NCBI GenBank assembly: GCA_035271065.1
Contig: DATESB010000017.1
Location: 1 to 12,027 of the forward strand
DNA from: JAAYYM01 sp035271065
GTDB lineage: Bacteria > Bacillota > Clostridia > Lachnospirales > Lachnospiraceae
Length of the DNA stretch: 12,027 nt
Direction of reading: 5' to 3'
The notes beneath the pieces were generated by a model that was not told the origin of the DNA, ran no database searches, and worked only from the letters and a program-made list of their open reading frames with translations. Positions 1 to 4,999 of the stretch are shown here, piece after piece. Numbering within the stretch: position 1 is the stretch's first letter; every line of letters begins with the position of its first letter. Made by a program: the position numbers and the translations under genes.

Positions 1-15
1 AAAAGGGAGAAAACG

Positions 16-510
16 ATGAATTTAATTGCAGCTGTGGATCGCAATTGGGCGATTGGACTTGGTAACAAATTATTGGTTAGAATTCCGAATGATCAGAAGA
101 TGTTTCGTGAGGAAACGACAGGAAAGGTAGTTGTGCTTGGACGAAAGACATTAGAGACATTTCCAAATGGATTGCCTTTACCGAGCAGAACCAATATTAT
201 TTTAACGACTAACAGAGACTTTGAAGTGCGCGGCGGGATTGTGGTGCATTCTATCGAAGAACTTCTGGAAGAATTGAAGAAGTATCCGAGTGAAGATGTG
301 TATATCATTGGTGGTGAGAGCATTTACAAGCAGATGATAGATTACTGTGATGTGGCACATATTACGAAGATTGATTACAGTTATGATGCAGATGCGTATT
401 TTCCGAACTTGGATGAGATGCCGGAGTGGAGTATCACGGCGGATAGTGAAGAGCAGACTTATTTTGATATTGAGTATACTTTTTTGAAATATGAGAAGAA
501 AATGAGATAA
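16..510 (+). CDS. folA: Dihydrofolate reductase
   Basis: Predicted to reduce 7,8-dihydrofolate to tetrahydrofolate with NADPH in the cytosol, feeding thymidylate, purine and methionine synthesis; it is the trimethoprim target. The 164-residue length is normal for chromosomal DHFR. Visible family motifs are the N-terminal AxDxNWAIG strand and Met20-type loop (residues 5-14), the substrate-binding IPxDxxxF helix with the likely catalytic Asp26, the NADPH-binding GRKTLETFP segment (42-50), LPSRTNIILT (55-64) and VYIIGGESIY (95-104). The start has a GGGAG ribosome site at 5-9, six bases upstream. The gene usually follows thyA, which would lie outside the window, so operon membership cannot be judged. 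Transcription from it runs into the hairpin at 524-563. The call is secure from motifs and length. Confidence 0.96.
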   Translation: MNLIAAVDRNWAIGLGNKLLVRIPNDQKMFREETTGKVVVLGRKTLETFPNGLPLPSRTNIILTTNRDFEVRGGIVVHSIEELLEELKKYPSEDVYIIGGESIYKQMIDYCDVAHITKIDYSYDADAYFPNLDEMPEWSITADSEEQTYFDIEYTFLKYEKKMR

Positions 511-563
511 AAAGCAAGAAAAAAAGAGAAACGGCATACGAATTATCGTGTGCCGTTTCTCTT
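511..563. terminator. Bidirectional intrinsic terminator between folA and the GGDEF gene
   Basis: Arms 524-540 and 547-563 form a 17-pair stem with one T-G wobble around a 6-base loop (AATTAT). The left side is preceded by an A-rich run at 511-523, which becomes a T-rich tail for transcripts coming from the right. The element is therefore a strong terminator for the minus-strand diguanylate cyclase gene and a T-poor, weaker one for folA. It sits exactly between the two convergent stop codons. Confidence 0.85.
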
Positions 564-600
564 GATATATGCCGCTGGGAGTATGACTCGTATCTGATTT

Positions 601-1692
601 TTAGTAGATTACACGGTTTCGACCTTGTTCCTTGCCGATGTAAAGCTTCTGGTCGGCTTTACTGATAATGGAGAGCAGGCCTGCACCAGAATCAAATTCT
701 TCTAATCCGAAGGTCAGTGTGATGTGCAAATCCTGTTCATTAAAGTGAAACTGCGTATGTTCAATCAAAGATTTCAGGTTGTTGAGTTCCACAAATATAA
801 AGTCTGCATTGGAACCTTCAAAGGTAAAGAGGAATTCTTCGCCGCCCCAACGGGCAACATATCCCTTTTCAGCCATGAAATTGCGGAATATTTCAGCCAG
901 TTTCTTTAACACATAGTCACCGGTATCATGTCCGTAGGTATCATTTACTTCTTTAAAGTGGTCAATGTCAGCTATAACAATCGAAAATGGCATTTCTGAG
1001 TGTTCGTAATTCTTTGCAAGCCGTTCCAGATGCGTCATCATACTGCGGCGGTTCTGTAATCCGGTCAGCGCATCAACAGAAGCAAGATGTTCAAGTTTCT
1101 TGGAATACTGGATAATCTTATGCTCCGACTCGGAGAATTTCATGCAATAAAATCTCGATATGATAATGAGTGCAATTGTAATATAGATACAGTTTGACAG
1201 GGCAAAAAAGATATGCAGCACAGAGTGGTCAACATCATGAAACACAGAGGTTCCCGGTGTTGTAGACAGTGCACATACGATAATACCGCATAAAATGGAA
1301 AAGATATATTTTAATTTCATATTTCCTTCTGTTCTGAAGAAAATCAACAATACAGAGAAGAAAATTATATACTGAAAACCATGGGAAGAACCGGTGAATA
1401 ATGTTTTGATACCGGCATCTAATACAGATAAAATGCAGAAGGCATATAGACACAGTATTGTCTTATCTTTATAGGAAGCAACAAAAATAACAATAATCAA
1501 GAACAGGGCAAGTGCAGAATAAATGCTCTCGAGTAAAGGCAGATAACGCAAAGAGGTGATAAACATTGCTAAATGATAGGCAAATGAAAGTAATGCCAGA
1601 GAGCGTAGTAAAACAGCAGTGTCCTTGGCTTCATTTTCCCGAATGACATCCTTAAATATGAGTTCTTTAAACATCTGAAACAATTTTTTCAT
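601..1692 (-). CDS. Membrane-anchored GGDEF diguanylate cyclase
   Basis: Predicted to make cyclic di-GMP from two GTP at the cytoplasmic membrane. The 363-residue protein has about six hydrophobic helices (roughly 30-48, 55-74, 78-97, 104-120, 126-143, 157-181), a short coiled linker (186-204) and a C-terminal GGDEF domain. The domain keeps DxLTGLxNRR (206-216), the metal-binding DIDHFK (242-247), the signature GGEEF at 283-287 and the terminal KADxxLYxGKxxGRNRV block (345-361), so it should be catalytically active. The RxxD product-inhibition site normally placed just before the signature is not visible; AEKG stands there. No EAL domain is attached. The start has AGGGAG (complement of 1699-1704) 6 bases upstream of ATG. 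The gene is divergent from ilvE and its 255-base upstream region is shared. The ligand sensed by the membrane part is unknown. Confidence 0.93.
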   Translation of the reverse strand: MKKLFQMFKELIFKDVIRENEAKDTAVLLRSLALLSFAYHLAMFITSLRYLPLLESIYSALALFLIIVIFVASYKDKTILCLYAFCILSVLDAGIKTLFTGSSHGFQYIIFFSVLLIFFRTEGNMKLKYIFSILCGIIVCALSTTPGTSVFHDVDHSVLHIFFALSNCIYITIALIIISRFYCMKFSESEHKIIQYSKKLEHLASVDALTGLQNRRSMMTHLERLAKNYEHSEMPFSIVIADIDHFKEVNDTYGHDTGDYVLKKLAEIFRNFMAEKGYVARWGGEEFLFTFEGSNADFIFVELNNLKSLIEHTQFHFNEQDLHITLTFGLEEFDSGAGLLSIISKADQKLYIGKEQGRNRVIY

Positions 1693-1776
1693 TTGTAACT
1701 CCCTGTGTTTATAAATCTAACAACGTTTCAGAAATGATAATACTAGTACTTTAGTCCAGCTATTATTATTTAGTAT

Positions 1777-1806
1777 ATCATAGTGCTATTTCTATTGCCA
1801 TAGCAA
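1777..1806 (-). promoter_or_regulatory. Candidate sigma-A promoter for the diguanylate cyclase gene
   Basis: Read on the minus strand there is TTGCTA (1806-1801), an 18-base spacer and TATGAT (1782-1777), matching the vegetative consensus 4/6 and 5/6. A second hexamer, TATACT, lies next to it at 1777-1772. The -35 hexamer overlaps the left end of the first CodY-like box, so a CodY-type regulator could block it. Assignment is by motif only. Confidence 0.35.
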
Positions 1807-1859
1807 TTTTTAGAAAAGCCATAGCAATTTTTAGAAATGCTATAACAACGATTAGTAAA
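1797..1859. repeat. Three 21-bp direct repeats in the divergent intergenic region
   Basis: Two identical 20-base copies occupy 1797-1816 and 1818-1837 (core GCCATAGCAATTTTTAGAAA), with a degenerate third copy from 1839 to 1859. The 21-base period is two DNA turns, so equivalent bases face the same side of the helix. The left edge also contains the small palindrome ATTGC-CATA-GCAAT (1794-1807). The layout is typical of cooperative operator sites between two divergent promoters. Confidence 0.8.
1805..1840. promoter_or_regulatory. Two CodY-box-like operators upstream of ilvE
   Basis: The known CodY consensus in Firmicutes is AATTTTCWGAAAATT. Bases 1805-1819 match it at 12 of 15 positions and 1826-1840 at 11 of 15, 21 bp apart. 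CodY responds to branched-chain amino acids and GTP and commonly controls ilv genes, so the location in front of a branched-chain aminotransferase fits. The boxes lie about 50-65 bp upstream of the best ilvE -35 hexamer but overlap the divergent -35 hexamer. Whether this genome encodes CodY is not visible here. Confidence 0.5.
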
Positions 1860-1869
1860 TGACAATTAC

Positions 1870-1898
1870 TTGACAGCAGAAAACAAAAGTATAATAAT
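1870..1898 (+). promoter_or_regulatory. Candidate sigma-A promoter for ilvE
   Basis: A perfect TTGACA (1870-1875) is followed after 17 bases by AATAAT (1893-1898, 5/6). Transcription would start near 1905, close to a short inverted repeat (ATTCCG / CGGAAT around 1909-1922) and about 43 bases before the ATG. A TATAAT at 1890-1895 has only a 14-base spacer and is less likely to be the one used. Confidence 0.6.
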
Positions 1899-1947
1899 AA
1901 GAAAAGAAATTCCGTGCGGAAATTTATGAAAGGTGAGTGAATGAATC

Positions 1948-3015
1948 ATGTTAAATATCAGATACGAGAAAACAACCAATCCGAAGCCATTACCGGAAGC
2001 AGATAATCCGTTGACATTCGGAACCATTTTTACAGATCACATGTTTGAAATGGATTATGAAGAGGGAAAGGGCTGGTTTGATCCGAGAGTCATTCCTTAC
2101 CAACCGATTGTATTAGAGCCATCAGCAATGGTGTTTCACTATGGACAGGAAATGTTTGAAGGTTTGAAAGCATATAAAGCAGCCGATGGAAGAACGCTTT
2201 TGTTCCGTCCGGACAAGAATGCTGAGAGAACGAACAATACCAATAAGCGTATTTGCATGCCACAGATCCCGATTGAGGATTTTGTACAGGCAGTTAAAGC
2301 AGTTGTTAAGACTGATGAAAAGTGGATTCCGACTAAGGAAGGAACTTCATTATATATCAGACCGTTTATCATTGCGACAGATCCGTTCTTGGGTGTAAGA
2401 CCTTCGAATACTTACAAATTCATCATTATCCTTTCACCGGTAGGTGCTTATTATCCGGAAGGATTGAATCCGGTTAAGATTTGGATTGAGGATGATTATG
2501 TACGTGCAGTTAAGGGCGGTGTCGGAGAAGCAAAGACCGGTGCAAACTATGTAGCTAGCATGGCAGCACAGATGAAGGCACATGAAGAGGGCTATTCACA
2601 AGTTCTGTGGCTTGACGGTATTGAGAGAAAATATATCGAAGAAGTCGGTGCCATGAATATCTTCTTTAAGATTAACGGAGTAGTTGTTACACCGAAGCTT
2701 AACGGCAGTATTTTACCGGGTATCACAAGAAATTCTTGTATTGAACTGTGTAAGTCATGGGGACTTCCTGTTGAGGAAAGAAGAGTGACAGCAGCGGAAT
2801 TGTTTGAGGCAGCTAAGAATGGCACGCTGGAAGAAGTATGGGGAACAGGTACAGCAGCAGTTATTTCTCCGGTTGGACATCTGCGCGAGGGCGATACCGT
2901 GGTACAGATTCAGGACGGTGGAATCGGTGAACTGAGCCAGAGACTTTATGACACAGTTACCGGTATTCAACTTGGCAAGATTGAAGGACCAAAAGGCTGG
3001 GTAGTTGAAGTATAG
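1948..3015 (+). CDS. ilvE: Branched-chain amino acid aminotransferase (class IV, PLP)
   Basis: Transfers the amino group between leucine, isoleucine or valine and 2-oxoglutarate, the last step of their synthesis and the first of their breakdown, in the cytosol. The 355-residue length and sequence match the eukaryote-like/Bacillus IlvK-YwaA branch of BCATs rather than the shorter E. coli type. Visible landmarks are HYGQEMFEGLKAY (64-76), RPxxNAxRxNxxxxR (87-101), the PLP-binding lysine K196 in GEAKTGANY, the EEVGAMNIFF block (231-240) and the phosphate-binding GTGTAAVISPVG (299-310). Translation start: AGGTGAG at 1931-1937, ten bases before ATG. A nearby ATG at 1941 is out of frame. It appears monocistronic, with its own promoter (1870-1898) and terminator (3095-3128). 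The tandem CodY-like boxes upstream suggest repression when branched-chain amino acids are plentiful. Confidence 0.96.
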   Translation: MLNIRYEKTTNPKPLPEADNPLTFGTIFTDHMFEMDYEEGKGWFDPRVIPYQPIVLEPSAMVFHYGQEMFEGLKAYKAADGRTLLFRPDKNAERTNNTNKRICMPQIPIEDFVQAVKAVVKTDEKWIPTKEGTSLYIRPFIIATDPFLGVRPSNTYKFIIILSPVGAYYPEGLNPVKIWIEDDYVRAVKGGVGEAKTGANYVASMAAQMKAHEEGYSQVLWLDGIERKYIEEVGAMNIFFKINGVVVTPKLNGSILPGITRNSCIELCKSWGLPVEERRVTAAELFEAAKNGTLEEVWGTGTAAVISPVGHLREGDTVVQIQDGGIGELSQRLYDTVTGIQLGKIEGPKGWVVEV

Positions 3016-3094
3016 GAGTACTTTTTAGTACTTATTTTGCAAAGGCTGAATAGACTATAGAGAATGTTTGTGCAGCTGATAAAGACAGATGAAC

Positions 3095-3128
3095 CTGTGA
3101 CATGATGAGATTATCGTGTCACAGTTTT
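3095..3128 (+). terminator. Intrinsic terminator of ilvE
   Basis: Arms 3095-3106 and 3113-3124 (CTGTGACATGAT / ATCGTGTCACAG) pair over 12 positions with one G-T wobble around a 6-base loop, followed by TTTT and an AT-rich stretch. It lies 80 bases after the ilvE stop. A weaker AGTACT-TTTT-AGTACT hairpin sits right after the stop at 3017-3032. Confidence 0.85.
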
Positions 3129-3178
3129 ATTATAGGTGTATCATGGTATGAAATGATTGATGAAAGGTGGAGAAAATG

Positions 3179-3796
3179 ATGAAAGTTTTATTGATTAACG
3201 GAAGTCCGAACATGAAAGGATGTACTTATACAGCATTGACTGAGGTAGAAAAGTCATTAAATGAGGCAGGTATTGAAACGGAAATCATTCATGTCGGCAA
3301 CAAAGATATCAGAGGATGTATTGCTTGCCGTAAATGTGCAGAAACGGGAAAGTGTGTCTTTGATGATCTGGTAAATGAAGTAGCACCGAACTTTGAGGAG
3401 TGTGACGGAATTGTAATCGGTTCGCCGGTCTATTATGCATCACCTAACGGTACGATGCTCTCATTCTTAGACCGTCTGTTCTTCAGTTCACATTTTGATA
3501 AAACGATGAAGGTTGGAGCAGCAGTGGTATCTGCCAGAAGAGGCGGTAATACGGCAACTTTTGATGTTTTGAATAAGTATTTTACCATATCCGGCATGCC
3601 AATTGCGTCCAGTCGTTATTGGAATATGGTACATGGCCATACCGCAGAAGATGTTTATGCTGACAAAGAAGGCTGTCAGACCATGCGGGTTCTGGGTAAG
3701 AATATGGCATTCTTGATGAAGAGCATTCAACTGGGCAAGGAGCAGTATGGCTTGCCGGAGAAGGAAGATGCAATCTTTACGAATTTCCATCATTAA
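3179..3796 (+). CDS. Flavodoxin-fold reductase of iron-sulfur flavoprotein (Isf) type
   Basis: Predicted cytosolic FMN-binding oxidoreductase of 205 residues. The N-terminal strand and phosphate loop LLINGSPNMKG and the later GSPVYYASPNGTMLSFLDR segment are typical of the NADPH-dependent FMN reductase/flavodoxin superfamily. A compact cysteine motif CX2CX2CX5C (C47, C50, C53, C59) has the spacing of the 4Fe-4S-ligating motif described for iron-sulfur flavoproteins, so a cluster that passes electrons to FMN is plausible. A SARRGGNT loop follows in the second half. Start choice: GGTGGAG at 3166-3172 serves ATG 3179 best. ATG 3176 and GTG 3167 are in frame, but the latter lies inside the ribosome site. 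The gene is flanked by unrelated units and its physiological electron partner cannot be told from context. Many clostridial paralogues carry the name flavodoxin family protein. Confidence 0.85.
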   Translation: MKVLLINGSPNMKGCTYTALTEVEKSLNEAGIETEIIHVGNKDIRGCIACRKCAETGKCVFDDLVNEVAPNFEECDGIVIGSPVYYASPNGTMLSFLDRLFFSSHFDKTMKVGAAVVSARRGGNTATFDVLNKYFTISGMPIASSRYWNMVHGHTAEDVYADKEGCQTMRVLGKNMAFLMKSIQLGKEQYGLPEKEDAIFTNFHH

Positions 3797-3825
3797 ATGC
3801 ATAATAAAGCATAAAAAAGAAAAGG

Positions 3826-3854
3826 TTGCTTGAATCAAATAAATCGGTTACACT
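3826..3854 (+). promoter_or_regulatory. Weak candidate promoter for the structured RNA
   Basis: TTGCTT (3826-3831) and TACACT (3849-3854) are 17 bases apart, with 3/6 and 4/6 matches. An alternative is TTGAAT (3830-3835) with AATAAT (3855-3860) at a long 19-base spacing. Either would place the RNA 5' end near 3861-3867. A hairpin with arms 3861-3866 and 3873-3878 overlaps this point. Low certainty. Confidence 0.3.
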
Positions 3855-3860
3855 AATAAT

Positions 3861-4095
3861 AGAAATAGTAATATTTCTAGTGTGAAGACACTTAAAAGCC
3901 GTACTGGATATGGAACAGGGTAAACTTCCATAGCGTTTGATGTTGGAAACAACATACGCCGGGCAACAAGGAGAACAGTTGCAGTTCTCACGGGGAACTT
4001 AACGATTCCCGTGGCTTTCTGTATTGGAAACAATACACGGCAGACGGCCTGCAGATAACACTTATAAAAGAGTAGAGCTTTTGCTCTACTCTTTT
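3861..4095 (+). ncRNA. Highly structured non-coding RNA of unknown class, upstream of the PBECR4-like gene
   Basis: About 235 bases without a credible reading frame but with dense pairing. Hairpins seen, in order: 3909-3915/3926-3932 (7 bp, 10-base loop); 3933-3936/3956-3959 with 3940-3945/3950-3955 closed by a GAAA tetraloop; 3971-3976/3984-3989 (6 bp, 7-base loop); 3989-3997/4006-4013 (8 bp, one bulged G); 4020-4026/4031-4037 closed by a second GAAA tetraloop; then the terminator. The loop GTTGC (3978-3982) can pair with GCAAC (3963-3967), a potential 5-bp pseudoknot. GCCGT (3898-3902) can pair with ACGGC (4044-4048), and AGTGT (3879-3883) with ACACT (4058-4062), which would close the whole structure. 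The 10-mer TTGGAAACAA occurs in both tetraloop hairpins. It does not match the conserved cores I know for tmRNA, RNase P, SRP, 6S, T-box or the common riboswitches. The 5' end is approximate. It may be a trans-acting RNA, an RNA partner of the next gene product, or a leader whose terminator is regulated. Confidence 0.6.
4066..4095 (+). terminator. Perfect intrinsic terminator between the structured RNA and the PBECR4-like gene
   Basis: Arms 4066-4078 and 4083-4095 (AAAAGAGTAGAGC / GCTCTACTCTTTT) pair perfectly over 13 bases with a TTTT loop and end in TTTT. It lies only 20 bases before the downstream start codon. Most transcripts should stop here as a discrete RNA, with limited read-through supplying mRNA for the protein. 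Confidence 0.85.
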
Positions 4096-4115
4096 AATGT
4101 ACAAAGGAGATGAAT

Positions 4116-4754
4116 GTGACATATAGAGAGAAAAGACTACAAATCCGAGGGAATATCATTAGTGCGGCGGAATCTTACGAAAAGCATTTGTTGGGTAAAT
4201 GCTTTATGTTTGTATTTGGTAATCAATATATTGAAGTACTTTTTGAAAAGAAAAGGTTCAAACATTTAACAGGTGTAGGATCAGTACAGAAAGGAAATAG
4301 TTTCTTTCGTAAAGCTTTAAGTGGAACACTAATGGCGTCGCAAATTTATTTTGATAAAGAACACCCATATGATTTGGCTAAAATGAAAACAGATATGTTG
4401 AGTGAACTATATCGATTAACGAACGAAAAAATTATGATAGGTGAAGATGTTGTAACGGTAACAGCATCATACAAATTTGGATTAGCTAATCATGACATTC
4501 AGCTGGTTCTATGTTTAGGATATAATAAAGATAAGAACGGGAACCTAATTAATAGTTTTTGGGTTCCATATTCCGTAAGAATAGAAGAATTATCAGCAGA
4601 AAATCAAAAAGAATGCGATTTTATTTTCTCACGTCCACAAGAGCAAACTCTTTATAGTGATATTACTTATAGTGCCGGACGAGAAATAGAAAATTTGCCA
4701 AAAGTAATTAAAAGCAAGATTGTTGAAAATCTATCTTCTTCGACACCGGCGTAA
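4116..4754 (+). CDS. PBECR4-like protein (putative nuclease/toxin fold)
   Basis: A 212-residue soluble protein without signal peptide or membrane segments. The central FGNQYIEVLFEKKRFKHLTG stretch (around residues 34-53), with its F-x-HLTG motif, and the later aromatic VPYSVRIEEL segment resemble my recollection of PBECR4, a family in the Barnase-EndoU-ColicinE5/D-RelE nuclease superfamily that is common in Clostridia and phages. Activity is inferred only, and I cannot point to proven catalytic residues; His51 is the obvious one to examine. Start: AAAGGAG (4103-4109) abuts ATG 4110, too close to use, so the in-frame GTG 4116 at six bases is preferred. The gene is visibly more AT-rich in codon choice than ilvE or the mutS2-like gene, which suggests acquisition. 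Directly upstream are the structured RNA and its terminator, an order like that of RNA-antitoxin/toxin loci. Its stop codon lies inside an inverted repeat. Confidence 0.55.
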   Translation: MTYREKRLQIRGNIISAAESYEKHLLGKCFMFVFGNQYIEVLFEKKRFKHLTGVGSVQKGNSFFRKALSGTLMASQIYFDKEHPYDLAKMKTDMLSELYRLTNEKIMIGEDVVTVTASYKFGLANHDIQLVLCLGYNKDKNGNLINSFWVPYSVRIEELSAENQKECDFIFSRPQEQTLYSDITYSAGREIENLPKVIKSKIVENLSSSTPA

Positions 4755-4778
4755 CTTGACAATCAGTTATGCCGGTGT
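4743..4778 (+). repeat. Inverted repeat spanning the stop codon of the PBECR4-like gene
   Basis: Arms 4743-4756 and 4765-4778 pair over 14 positions with one G-T wobble (outer part ACACCGGC / GCCGGTGT), with an 8-base loop. The TAA stop is within the left arm. A tail of TAAAAT follows, so it is at best a T-poor terminator. The loop and right arm also contain the -35 and spacer of a strong promoter, so it may instead be an operator or a combined element. Confidence 0.75.
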
Positions 4779-4784
4779 TAAAAT
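4757..4784 (+). promoter_or_regulatory. Strong candidate sigma-A promoter for the MutS2-like gene
   Basis: A perfect TTGACA (4757-4762), a 16-base spacer and TAAAAT (4779-4784, 5/6), preceded by the extended -10 element TG at 4776-4777. Transcription would start near 4791, giving a leader of about 209 bases before the ATG at 5000. In that leader I see only a short hairpin, GTCTG/CAGAC (4874-4890), and a T-rich patch (4921-4940); no gene or known riboswitch is evident. The promoter is nested in the preceding inverted repeat. Confidence 0.55.
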
Positions 4785-4999
4785 ATCGAGGAACTATAAG
4801 AAATAAAGTGAGGAATTTTTTTGTTAATTGTAATGATTTAAGAAAATGATGAATTGAAACAGGTAACGGTAATGTCTGACAGGCGCAGACTCTATTTTGT
4901 CGTACTTGTAAGGAACTCAATTCTTATTTTCTTTTTTTGTACCCATTTTTCAGAACATAGGATTAGAACAGGTTTAAAGAATAGAGAGGAATCATTACA

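Noticed and set aside
202..537. A 111-codon minus-strand frame overlapping folA
   Set aside because: It is antisense to a secure gene and runs through the terminator; composition is not protein-like.
3861..4095. Known RNA classes: tmRNA, RNase P, SRP, 6S, T-box, common riboswitches
   Set aside because: None of their conserved core sequences that I know is present. A match to a rarer Rfam family cannot be excluded by eye.
4050..4754. Classical ToxIN/AbiQ type III toxin-antitoxin locus
   Set aside because: The upstream RNA is not a set of short tandem repeats and the protein does not look like ToxN. Only the gene order is similar.
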